Below are positions 47,201 to 62,971 of a DNA stretch of 64,000 nt, one piece after another (within the stretch, counting starts at the first letter, position 1; each line of letters opens with the position of its first letter). The notes under the pieces are model-generated. The model was not told where the DNA came from and made no database searches. It saw only the letters and a program-made list of their open reading frames with translations. A program made the position numbers and the translations under genes. This DNA is from Calendula officinalis (Eukaryota > Streptophyta > Magnoliopsida > Asterales > Asteraceae): positions 4,236,001 to 4,300,000 of the forward strand of contig OY970832.1 in NCBI GenBank assembly GCA_963853835.1, written 5' to 3'.

Positions 47201-49103
47201 GATTTTGTTTGTAGGTTGTATGTTTTAAAAATACACTTCGTTTGACCCATTTGACATGTTTCCATTTAAGCTATATTTATTTTTAATTTTAAACATTTGA
47301 CCCGAACTGACCAAGCCATGACTATATAGAGTTTCTGAAAATTGACTTGTAATTTTGGTAGATTTATGTTGGTTATTCTTTTGGTCCCTGAGAAGTCTTT
47401 TATAACTGTTGCTAACTGTTATATCTTTTTATACATCTTTGTGCAGTTATATATTGAAGGACTTTGTCATGGAAATCTACTTGAAAAAGAAGCTATAACC
47501 GTATCAAAAATATTCAAAAAATATTTCTCAGTACCACCACTTCCAACTGAAATGAGACATAAAGATAGCATTATATGTCTTCCTTCTAGTGCAGATCTAG
47601 TTAGAGATGTTGCTGTGAAAAACAAACTTGACACAAACTCTGTTGTTGAGGTAATTTAAATATTTAATTCTTATTTAATAAAATTAATTTTCATGTTTAT
47701 TATTCTTATGCAAGCTGTCAACATCATATGGTGTAAATTTTTTGTTTCAGCTTTATTATCAGATTGAACCGGAAGTTGGGTCAAACTTAGCTAAAGCAAA
47801 AGCATTGGTTGATCTTTTGGATGAAATTGTGGAAGAACCACTTTTTAATCAACTAAGGTATAGTGTGGCTATATATAATATTTGACCAAAATTTGAACTA
47901 CTTGTAGTAGCTTTAAGGAAACCTGGAGTTTTAAAAAAATCAAAATGACCGGAATACCCTTGAATAATAACTTTTTTTCTGATGCAGGACAAAAGAGCAA
48001 CTTGGTTATGTTGTTGACTGTAGCCCTCGAGTAACATACCGAATTTTGGGATTCTGTTTTCGTGTTCAATCTTCTGAATACAGTCCTGTATATCTGCAAG
48101 GGAGAATTGATAAATTTATAAATGAGATGGGAGGTTTATTGGTACGACACTCTTGTAACTAACTATATATTTTTGACATTTATTAATCAATTTAGTTTCA
48201 TTATTGAGATTTATGGTTATGTTTGCTGATTTTGCAGAAAGAACTGGATGATGAGTCTTTTCAGAATTTTAAGAGTGGGTTAATTGCAAAACTGCTAGAG
48301 AAAGATCCTTCTCTTACTTATGAAACAAACAGATACTGGGGACAAATCATAGACCAAAGGTAAACTTTTGGATTAAATAAAATAATTTTTTTAATTTTAA
48401 ATTTCATTTTCAAAATTTGCAAATCTTTTAGTCAAACAGTCAAACCTACTACAGTATATTTATACAGATCTTTGTAAAATATAAGAATTTTAAATGGTTG
48501 ACAAATCCTCTAAACTCTAAACCATTGTTTCAGTTGCCAACACTTTTAAACCAAAATGCATAAATGCTAAGCGTGCAGTTTGCCGGTTTTTAAACCATAT
48601 TTAGTGGTCCTCATATGTTAAATAGCTTAATAATTTCCTCATAACTTTTTAAAAGTTCATCCATCTTGGTTAAAGATGGCATGTGACATGCATGTGCCAT
48701 TTTTAAGGGTATTTTGGTAAGATCTATTCTTCTTAATGTAACATTCCTGTAGAAGTGGTGAAACATGTATTTGGTCGATATAAAACACTTTCTGTCCAAT
48801 TTTTTTTTTTTTTTTTACCATTTTACCCTCACCAATGAATATTGTCCATGTACATACAGGTACATGTTTGATTTATCTGCAAAAGAAGCAGAAGCAGTAA
48901 AATCTCTTGAAAAGAAAGATATTTCCAAGTGGTACAACACTTACTTAAGAAAATCATCACCCAAATGTCGAAGACTTGCAGTCCGTGTATGGGGCTGTAA
49001 CACAAACATAACCGAATCTAAAACAGAATCAAAATCTGTTCAGGTAATCAATGACCCTGTCGCTTTTAAAGCATCATCTACTTTTCATCCCGCATTTTGT
49101 TAA
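40997..49103 (+). CDS. Nardilysin-like M16 zinc metalloprotease
   Basis: Nineteen exons: 40997-41305, 41811-41886, 42230-42276, 42787-42899, 43149-43222, 43356-43451, 43584-43703, 43877-44110, 44328-44476, 44704-44860, 45040-45192, 45474-45853, 46146-46295, 46807-46989, 47447-47650, 47751-47857, 47988-48141, 48238-48359, 48860-49103. All junctions are in phase, giving 1023 aa. Residues 59-94 are an acidic Asp/Glu stretch, the mark of nardilysin versus insulin-degrading enzyme. The inverted zinc motif HFLEH is at 126-130 (its Glu codon is split by intron 2), with Glu207 (AVDSE) at the distance expected for the third ligand. The C-terminal half has RTKEQLGYVV and YMFDLSAKEAEA. Known relatives cleave peptides near basic residues. 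I chose MAVGG as start; an in-frame ATG at 40925 would add 24 residues. Intact as given. Confidence 0.96.
44154..44301. repeat. (CATA)n microsatellite in nardilysin intron 8
   Basis: About 148 nt of CATA units with a CGTA block (44213-44230) and a CA block (44281-44294). It directly precedes the acceptor region of exon 9. Confidence 0.9.
45228..45424. repeat. AATTACATAAAT...GTCC foldback repeat in nardilysin intron 11
   Basis: GAATTACATAAATCGTCCC at the left and its complement-like partner GGGATGATTTATGTAATATT at the right bracket a stretch with TTTGTATGAAATTATGGA and TAATTTCATACAAACC, so the whole copy can fold back on itself. Confidence 0.65.
45886..46085. repeat. Partial copies of the same repeat in nardilysin intron 12
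   Basis: The phrase AGTAGAGTAAATTA...AATCGTCCCTG occurs twice (about 45886 and 46053), with TTGTAACATCAA also repeated in between. It is a left half duplicated without its right partner. Confidence 0.55.
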
Positions 49104-51548
49104 CAACACATTTGCAATTACAAACCGATTATTTTCGGGATATACAAGTAAGACCACTTTGAGAACCATGGTTATTATGAGGAAATTCAGGAACAGGATT
49201 TTTAGATGATGAATAATTATTTCAAATTCAAGTGTTTCTTGGAGATATTTATATTTGATATGTTTATGATTTTTGTTGAACAAAAGAAACCGGTCTAGTT
49301 TCCATTGCCATAGCTTCCATTTTGTTGTCGGGGATACATACAAAAATAGCCAGTTTGAGGATGGAGATACTTAAATTTGACCACTTTTTAAAGATTTGTT
49401 ACAAAATAACAACTCATTTTACAAAGTGGGTTCGGGAAATCCATACGAAACATTATATTTCACCTTTTATGTATACATATATCTTTTACATTAGTTTGCG
49501 GCATTCCAAAATCTTGCCACTAACACTGGAGCCACCATGAAATTCTGGTCTGATAGTAAAAAATCCAGCATTGTTGCTGCCACCTCATGCCTCACGTTGG
49601 GCGGCACATGAGGCGTGGTTTTACGAGGCGGCAACGTTAGTTTGCTGGGTTTTTTGCTACCAAATTAGAGTTTCACGGGGTTCAATGGTGTTGGAGATCG
49701 ATGCGAAAATACACTGATTTGGAATTTCGTGCAAAAAAAATGTATTATTACTTATATGAATGTTTTGCGAAATGACCTTTTTTATTATTATTAATATCTA
49801 AATGACTATTCTTATGGATTTTGTGAAATAAAATGGGTTTTTGGAAATAGGAAATGTTGAGGTGGTGATAATGTACTACAATAACTTGAGCCATGACCCC
49901 TCATGCGCTTATGTTTTTTGGTTAGTCGAAATACAACATAAGCTTGTCATAGTGATTATAATCTACTTCGCAGTTAGATCTTGAATTTTATGATTATAAT
50001 AGTAACATATAATAATAACAAATAACAATAATGGATTTTTAACATGCGATTCGAACAAACAAAATCAGGAAATATGCAACCAAGCATATACGATATGACA
50101 TGTAACATGGGTAGGGCCAACTTCGTTATTTCATTTTCCAGAGCACGATTAAATGTTTAAATATACATATTTGCTTAATTAAATTTCATATTAATAATAC
50201 TCGTAATTACAAACTTAACTAAATATTAACAGTAAAATCAAAATGTGTTCTTATTGAATTTTAGTAAATATAAAACAGTTCATCAAAATGATGTTTGTGT
50301 TACTACAAAATCATCATCATAAAATTAAACATTTTAGTTAGTCAATATCTTTTACTCCTATCTATCTTTTTATCCTCCTTACGGTATTTTTGTTATAAGG
50401 GTTGTCCGGGGATGGCCAATCTTAGGTCCGTAATGTATGTTAAATAACAATAATCGTTTTTAAATATTCACATGCTCATTAGGTAAATATTTATCCGTAT
50501 CATATTTAATTATTTATTAAATATGTATGCTATCTATTCATACTTGTGTATTTTCCGTACTCATTTCATTTAATTTACTTTCAGAAATGAAAGATTCCTT
50601 TTGGTTTCTTGATTGATCCCAAATTAAGGCATTTGTATTATTTTGAAAGTGACTAATGATCTAATTTTTAGTTTTAAAATCAACTTAATAATAAACTTAA
50701 GGTAAAACCAACCGTCCACAAGTGACAAGTTATAAAAAATAATGTTAGGATTTCTTTTGATTCAGATTTAAGAAAAAATGATATTCTTTTTAATTAAATA
50801 ATACAGCTTTATTAAAAAAATTTATAGTTGAAGTTTGATCTATTAATTACATGACCTTGTTCGGTTTTTTACATAACAGAGGGAGTATATGCCAGTGCCA
50901 CACAGAGATAGAGCCCGCATTACTGCATTTTGTAGCATCACCACTTGCCTTTTTGTTACCTTTAATACACTGAGATTAAATTCAATCCACATTGATCATT
51001 AATTAATTAAATTAATCTCCATTAACTAGGTGATGTCCACATGATAATTATTCCAAATGTTACACACGTGTCCATTCCTCGCACCGCAATTATATTTTAA
51101 CTAATTTGTTTGTTTTATTAGGGATTAATTTAATTTAATGTAATTATCATTAAGTAAAGATGATCCAGATATTTAGAGACTTAGAAGTGCCTACATTTAG
51201 GTCTTATAACGAAAACATTTAATTTGTTTATTTGGCAATATTTTTGACTGAAAAGCTATGTGTTTGCACTTGGTAATATTATAAATACGATTTTTGTTTC
51301 GATATAAAAAGTGATATCAGAAATTAATTATTGTGATCAACCGAATCAAACAATTAACATCTTGATTTAATCATGCAAAAAACAAGATTTGATAATTAAA
51401 AACAAATTTTGCATGTTGTAGCACAACATCATCCACCACATGAAGACAATTGCCCATGTGCATTTTGGCCTTATTCTTTCCCACCGGAATCTGGCCGGCG
51501 CCGCCGCCTCTCTCACCTCCAAAGTGGTTCTTGAGTTTCTTGTTTTAT
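49104..51548. other. Intergenic between nardilysin and expansin pseudogene
   Basis: Begins with the nardilysin 3' UTR and contains the foldback at 49519-49694. 50560-50890 ends in AGAGGGAGTATA, like a decayed Stowaway right end. No gene is supported; the remaining ORFs have no domain. Confidence 0.45.
49519..49694. repeat. Hairpin-forming foldback, about 176 bp
   Basis: The left arm (CTAACACTGG...CATGAAATTCTGG...AAAAAATCCAGCA) pairs with the right arm (TGCTGGGTTTTTTGCTACC...GAGTTTCACGGGG...GTGTTGG) over about 80 nt per arm with scattered mismatches and a short loop near 49600-49612. The arms contain a second inner pairing of CATGCCTCAC with ATGAGGCGTG. Confidence 0.7.
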
Positions 51549-51557
51549 TTATAAATA
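51549..51557 (+). promoter_or_regulatory. TATA box of the expansin gene
   Basis: TTATAAATA lies 64-72 bp before the expansin ATG, which would give a leader of about 35-40 nt. The promoter motif is retained although the coding region is broken. Confidence 0.55.
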
Positions 51558-51620
51558 CAACCAACCACTCATTTTCTTCACAAACCAGTTTCCTACTTCA
51601 GTCTCTCTCATTTTTGAAAC

Positions 51621-52778
51621 ATGTCTTCCATTACAATCTCTCTAGTTTTCTTGCTAACTGCCGCCCTACTCCACCCTACAACCGCCAACTACGGCGGCTG
51701 GCAGAGCGCCCATGCCACCTTTTATGGCGGTGGTGATGCTGCCGGGACAATGGGTATGCTTCAAAGCTATCATGGTCATATTTAATCAGTATATTACTGC
51801 AATCACTTATGATATAGTCGTACCATCTGAAAAATATGTCTAAATGTTTACTTTTTAGACGTTTTTTTGACATGTTTACAATTATTTTGTTTTTTTACAT
51901 GTGAATATTTCTCAGTGTAATAAAATAAAAAAATATTACTCTGGTGCTTTAATTCCTAAAAATAAAATGCTATAAATTGTAATGTGTTATGTCAATAAAA
52001 AATCATATGTTATAGTTTTTCCTTTTTTTGTTACATTTATCTAGGTGGAGCTTGTGGTTACGGGAATTTGTATAGTGAAGGGTATGGTACAAACACTGCA
52101 GCACTAAGTACCGCTCTTTTTAACAACGGGTTGAGTTGGGGGGTTGTTACGAGATGAAATGTGTCAACGATCCACAATGGTGCCTCCCGGGATCCGTCAT
52201 CATCACCGCCACCAATTTTTGCCCACCAAACTTTGATTTGCCTAGCAACAATGGTGGATGGTGCAACCCACCACTCTAACATTTTGATATGGCTCAACCA
52301 GCTTTCTTGCATATTGCTAAATACAAAGCTGGGATTGTGCCTGTTTCTTTTAGAAGGTAAAGCAAGGGCATTTTAGTCTTTTTACAATAATTGTTAAAGA
52401 CATATTTTTTAACAATAAATACTAATCTACTTATGAATACTACATATTTCAATATTAACAATTTATATTTTATCGAATAGAGTTCCGTGTATAAGGAGAG
52501 GAGGAATAAGGTTCACCATGCACGGTCACTCCTACTTCAACTTGGTTTTAATCAGCAATGTTGCGGGTGCAGGAGACGTGCATGCAGTCTCGATCAAAGG
52601 GTCCAAAAACGGGTGGCAAACAATGTCTAGAAACTGGGGTCAAAATTGGCAAAGCAATTCATATCTCAATGGTCAAAGTCTCTCATTTAAAGTTACAACA
52701 AGTGATGGAAGAACGACAACCATTTACAATGCGGTACGTGCTGGTTGGCAGTTTGGTCAAACTTATCAAGCTCACTAG
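51621..52778 (+). pseudogene. EXPA: Alpha-expansin pseudogene (two disabling lesions)
   Basis: Three exon remnants, 51621-51753, 52045-52356 and 52481-52778, follow the standard alpha-expansin plan: secretion signal (SLVFLLTAALLHPTTA), GWQSAHATFYGGGDAAGTMGG, the GH45-like Cys domain (GACGYGNLYSEGYG, CYEMKC, NFCPPN, NNGGWCNPP), HFDMAQPAF, then the C-terminal binding domain (GGIRFTMHGHSYFNLVLI, RAGWQFGQTYQ). Expansins loosen cell walls without hydrolysis. Lesion 1: one base missing near 52137, which both destroys a Cys codon of the conserved S-C-G-x-C-Y-E motif and shifts the frame; restoring one base makes exon 2 fit its phase exactly. Lesion 2: TAA at 52277-52279 where the family has Gln before HFD. 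All splice sites and the TATA box remain, so loss looks recent. A non-functional allele is the alternative to a fixed pseudogene. Confidence 0.88.
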
Positions 52779-53048
52779 TGGACCAATTTTACATATCTCA
52801 GTTGAATTATTTTACCTAGAGTTTTTAATCACATGACAAGTATTCATATACATAACTATTTATATTATGCAATAGCACTAAATTAATGGATACATGTCAT
52901 GTTTTTAAAGTGTATGGTAAAAAAATCCTACCCTATATATGAGGCCTAAATTTGAATAGGGTTTGACACCATGGCAATTCCAAACATTCCTATTCGTCCA
53001 TAATGCCACTTGGAATTCCCTGATTGGTCCACGTCATTTGCACTAATA

Positions 53049-53156
53049 CAAACGAATCTGGTACGGCTTACGGTCTACATTCATATTCATATGCTCCATA
53101 TACGGCAAACGAATCTGGTACGGCTTACGGTCTACATTCATATGCTCCATATACGG
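53049..53156. repeat. Two-copy tandem repeat (57 and 51 bp)
   Basis: CAAACGAATCTGGTACGGCT begins at 53049 and again at 53106; each unit continues TACGGTCTACATTCATA and ends ATGCTCCATATACGG. The copies differ by one extra 6-bp ATTCAT in the first. Downstream, ACAAATAACTATTTAAAA-type phrases also recur to 53285. Confidence 0.85.
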
Positions 53157-53422
53157 CTTCCTACATACAAGGAAACAAATAACTATTTAAAATATCGTAC
53201 ATACAAATAACTATTTAAAAGATCCTACATACAAGGAAACAAATAAATATTTAAAAGATCAATCAGCGAAGGAAACAAATAACTATATGTAACATTTATA
53301 TGTAACATTTCTGCATTTACCGTTTTTTTGTACAAAATCATCATCACATCTATCGATTATTATGTCATTTAGAAGTATATAAAGTTTTTGGACATTTTTC
53401 TACATATTAAAATTTACAGCAT

Positions 53423-53452
53423 ACCCGCCCATCGGGCGGGTTTTGTGGCTAG
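53423..53452 (+). other. Helitron-like 3' terminus
   Basis: A perfect 8-bp stem (ACCCGCCC / GGGCGGGT) with a 3-nt loop is followed 8 nt later by CTAG and then T, the pattern of a Helitron 3' end (hairpin, then CTRR, inserted before T). No matching 5' TC terminus was identified, so the extent is unknown. The G+C-rich stem stands out from its A/T-rich surroundings. Confidence 0.45.
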
Positions 53453-53499
53453 TAGTTCTATATGTATAATATTTATTGTTTCTGAGTTTTTTTTTTTGG

Positions 53500-55080
53500 C
53501 GGGTCATGAAGCTGAGGTGTTAAATAGCATCCGCTGCATTGTATTGAACTTGCCTCAATAAATGTTATTTTTATGATATGATTGTGTTATCAGTTATCAC
53601 TTTATTTGCCGTTCAAAAAAAAGTTATCACTTTATATAATTTCAAAGATTTTATTATAGATGCTTTTTCTTTAAGTAATTTGCCTAGTTTCGATTCACTC
53701 TATCGTGAAAAAAGACACTATTTCTTAAGCCTAATAATACCTAAGTATATGTAATGTTTATCTTTTTGGGCGAAACAAGTGCACCTTTTCGTCAATTGAA
53801 AGGTTTGTCGACAATTGTTAAAAGGACCACCTTACAAGAGTTAAGATCCAACTGCGATTGCTATTTACAATTGCTCTTATTAATGATAAAAAAAATCCGA
53901 CATTTTAAGGCCATAGTTGTACACATGTCCGCAACCCCCTCTCTCAAACACTCCGTATTATTTCACATTTAATTGTAGGGTCCGGATCCGGTGAGGACTC
54001 AAAAACCAGTGAGGACTGCGAGGACTTAAAATCGCAGCCTATTAAGATCCAAAAAAAAAAACTTTCAAAAATGACCAAAAAAAAAATGGATCATAATAAT
54101 GATCCACAAAAAAATATGGATCATTATTATGATCCACAAGAAAAAAGTGGATCATAATTTTTTTTTGTCAAATGTAGTAATAATCATGGGGAGTTATATA
54201 TATTTTTTTCGTAATTTTTTGAAATTTTTTTGAGTTGTCCTCGCGAGTCCTCACCGTTTTTTAAGTCATCACCGGATCCCACTTCTTTAAATGTATATAT
54301 ATGATATTTAATGTTTATGTGCCCTTCTTCTACATGTTCGTGAAATTGAGGTGTTGAATAAATACGCTAAACATTCCGTACATATTAGCTAATTATGATA
54401 CGGTTGTGTTATCATTTTATCTAGTTTCAAACCTTATAATTAGGGCCGTGCCAACGGGCTCGTCAATTTCAACCGGCGAGTGTTATTTAAGTGGCACCAT
54501 TAGTCCATTAGCACTCCCTCTTCACTTTGTCTTCATCGGTTGAAATGTTCGGTTAAGCGATGAGAGTGGGAAGAATGTGAATGTATGTATGTGTATATAT
54601 GTGTGTGTATAAAATAAAGTGATAAAAGAAGTGAAAAGATGTTGTTGACAGAGTTATATTATATCAGCTTAAGAGTACTAATATGATAAAAACTGATGAA
54701 GGAAATAAGTCGATATTATTCAAAGAAGTCTTATAGATACTAATTTTATTTACCGAGTAACATCACCACTTTGGGCACCCGTAACACCATGCTGAAGTGG
54801 TGATCACTTAGCCAAAATCATACCACACCCGATTTTCTTATATTAGAAAATATTATTTTTAAAGCTTAACTATACCATAAAAGTAGATTATTTTATAGTG
54901 TGCACCTTTTTGGGCAAAACAAGTGTATCTTTTCATCAAATGAAGTGTTCGTTAAAAATTGTAGAGGGATTGTTTTACAAGGAATTAAGATCCGGCTCCC
55001 ATTGGTATTTGTATTTGCGATTAGATATAATAAAACGACTATAAGGTCAACCAAGTTGGAAAACATAATATCGCACTGTG
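53500..55080. repeat. Diverged tandem duplication of the expansin 3' flank
   Basis: The stretch about 53505-53900 (CATGAAGCTGAGGTGTT, GATTGTGTTATCA, TTTTTGGGCGAAACAAGTG, TTAAGATCCAACTGC) recurs in the same order at about 54340-55030 (CGTGAAATTGAGGTGTT, GGTTGTGTTATCA, TTTTTGGGCAAAACAAGTG, TTAAGATCCGGCTCC). The second copy is expanded by insertions, and an element (53978-54282) lies between them. No coding sequence is recognised in either copy. Confidence 0.6.
53978..54282. mobile_element. TIR element with GGATCCGGTGAGGACT ends
   Basis: The left end (GGATCCGGTGAGGACTCAAA, AACCAGTGAGGACTGCGAGG) matches the complement of the right end (GGATCCGGTGATGACTTAAA, AACGGTGAGGACTCGCGAGG) over about 43 bp. 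Inside are palindromes TGGATCATAATAATGATCCA and TGGATCATTATTATGATCCA plus a half copy. No clear target duplication was seen and there is no ORF. Long TIRs suggest a Mutator-like element. Confidence 0.62.
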
Positions 55081-55462
55081 ACTCGTGGTGGTAGGGGTTC
55101 GTGGTGCAGACCACGAGTATTTTTTTAGGGATTATTTGTTTTTTTTTTAATTTAATACTTAGATAGTGATAGGTGTGATCTATAACATTATATTTATGAT
55201 TATATGTCGTGTTAGTGAAATTCTTAGCCAATCACCTATGGCATTAAGAAAACAAAAACATTACTAAAGAATATAATTAAAGATGTCAAATACGAAAGTA
55301 TAACATACTAAAAATGGCATAGATTACTTCACACGGTGTGGTTGATGTTAACGCCATTTTAAATCTTCAATACCGCTTTAAGACGTGGATTTTGTGGTGT
55401 TAAAGTATGTTAAAATCAAGTTAAAATTCAAAGTAGATCTCATTTTAATATGTCTATAATAT

Positions 55463-55664
55463 GGGCATGTTTGGATCTACTTATTCAAATCTCCTTATTA
55501 ACTTATCTTTTTTTGAAAAGAAGTTTTGAAAAGTAAAGACCCCTTACTTTTTTTAAAAACTCCTTTTTAAAGCCTCACTGAAACATGTTAATAATTTATT
55601 GACTCATTGAAAAACTAATGAAGTAATTTAATAAGTCATTTTCAAAAAGTGTATCAAACATGCC
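55463..55664. mobile_element. Possible hAT-like MITE upstream of CRTISO
   Basis: GGGCATGTTTGGATC at the left and ATCAAACATGCCA at the right form an imperfect inverted repeat around a 200-bp A/T-rich core with TTTTCAAAA-type palindromes. The flanking TATAATAT/TATAAGTG is only a partial match. It lies about 310 bp before the CRTISO start. Confidence 0.45.
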
Positions 55665-55974
55665 ATATAAGTGACGTTAAAATATGTTATAGTTTTACAT
55701 GGTTTACGACACCCGTGTGCTCTTAAGCCAAGCACCCCAAATTGAAAAGATTCGAATTTAGGTAACTTTTTCTCATTATTTACAGGATCATTTTGTATAT
55801 TTGGTTGAAATCATGATCATGCCATAATGCAAAACACCCTCCCCTGTTTCTCGCACCTCTCAACAATCCCACATGAACTACCCAACCAATTGTCTTTAAC
55901 ATTGTACTATTTTCCAATTTCTTGTTCAAACCACTTCCCAGTTTTGTGCAAGAACTCGTTTTTCACTCTCAAAT

Positions 55975-61699
<5,725 letters not shown>

Positions 61700-62264
61700 G
61701 AGCCTTTTTTCTTAGTTTAACCATGTGAAACATTTGTTTTATCATTTTGCTACTTTAAAACATTATATCTTATATCTGTTTAAATTTTTTAAAATAACAC
61801 GAAACACACCTTGTATTTTTTATGGATATTTTATAAATTGTTTCCTAGTTTTTTATTTGCATGCCAAGAAGTTAAAAAAGCGTTTGGAATGTATGAATGG
61901 AAGGTGTAATATAAGTTTGACCTACGTTAAATCATTAGCGATAGGCGTTTGGCACACATTTGGCATGCTACCTAGTAGGGATGAGATATAAAAGCGGATA
62001 TCTGAATCCGTACCCGTATCGAACCTGATTACTAACAATTTGTTCGGGTACCGGGCCAACTTTTTTCATGAAATCCGGTATCGGATATAAACGAAATCGT
62101 GTCAAAGATCTGGATCCGAAATTTAATTAATTATATACTTGAAATTTGTATTGATATAATATACTATTGGTAGTGTTTTATTCATGTTTATTACATGATT
62201 GCTATTTGTAAATATATAAACAAACAAATATGATACAACACTCGAAACCAGCTCCAATTACTAT
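61700..62264. other. CRTISO 3' flank up to the retrotransposon
   Basis: The first part is CRTISO 3' UTR. 61975-62115 is rich in CGGATAT, GGTATCGGAT and CCGTACCCG phrases, a decayed repeat. No gene is supported. Confidence 0.45.
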
Positions 62265-62883
62265 TGTTGGAACAAAACACAGATCAACTTATTACTGATA
62301 CTGCAGTTAGTACTGACATACTTAGTACTGATGGGGCAGAAACATTTACTACTGATGAAGTTGATGCTGGTGTTCACTATAACTTAGTTACTACTGATCA
62401 TGCAAAGATTGAAGATATTACTGATCATTGTAGTTACTACTGACGTTGGTTTATGGACTTACTACTGATCACCAAGTTTACTACTGATCTTCATATTTAC
62501 TACTGGTGATTAGTTTTACTACTGACAACGCGTATTTGGAACAAATCAAGTCCAAGATCTTCGCAGAGATAGTTATAGAATGTAAATCAATGTATATCGT
62601 TTATAATTAGATGTAAATCGTATCCTAGAATAACTAGGGTAAATAGTTTAGCTTCAAGGACTATTATAAATAGTTCCTTACGAATTGTAAACGTACGTGT
62701 GTATTGTTAACTCGATAATATACATTGAAGCTTTTTGTGAAACTGTGTTCTTAATATTCTTACATATTGTTCTTACAGTTCATCGTTCTTAATACATTGA
62801 TATAGTGTTGATCCGCTGCAACTTCTATCATCAATTAGATCTAAGGTGTTTATTAACTTGTCTATAGTTAATCGATCCTGACA
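62265..62883 (+). mobile_element. 5' LTR of a Ty1-copia retrotransposon, with adjacent PBS
   Basis: The 619-bp LTR begins TGTTGGAACA and ends CCTGACA. Two bases later, TGGTATCAGAG (62886-62896) is the primer binding site complementary to the 3' end of initiator Met-tRNA. The LTR contains a TATA box, TATAAATA (62665-62672), and upstream of it an array of TTACTACTGAT-like motifs (62290-62528). The 3' LTR and target duplication lie outside the window. The copia class is supported by the tRNA-Met PBS and the gag type. Confidence 0.9.
62290..62528 (+). repeat. Array of TTACTACTGAT-like motifs in the U3 of the copia LTR
   Basis: About eleven copies of TTACTACTGAT or close variants (TTAGTACTGAT, TTACTACTGAC, TTACTACTGGT, TTACTGAT), all on the plus strand, at irregular spacing of about 20-30 nt, end roughly 137 nt before the TATA box. 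The placement resembles the repeated enhancer-like boxes in U3 of plant Tnt1/Tto1-type elements. Confidence 0.8.
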
Positions 62884-62971
62884 AGTGGTATCAGAGATTA
62901 TTGGTTCTAGATCTACTATTTGTTAAGAACAACAAAAAGTTTTAATCTTTAAAACACACACATTATTAATC

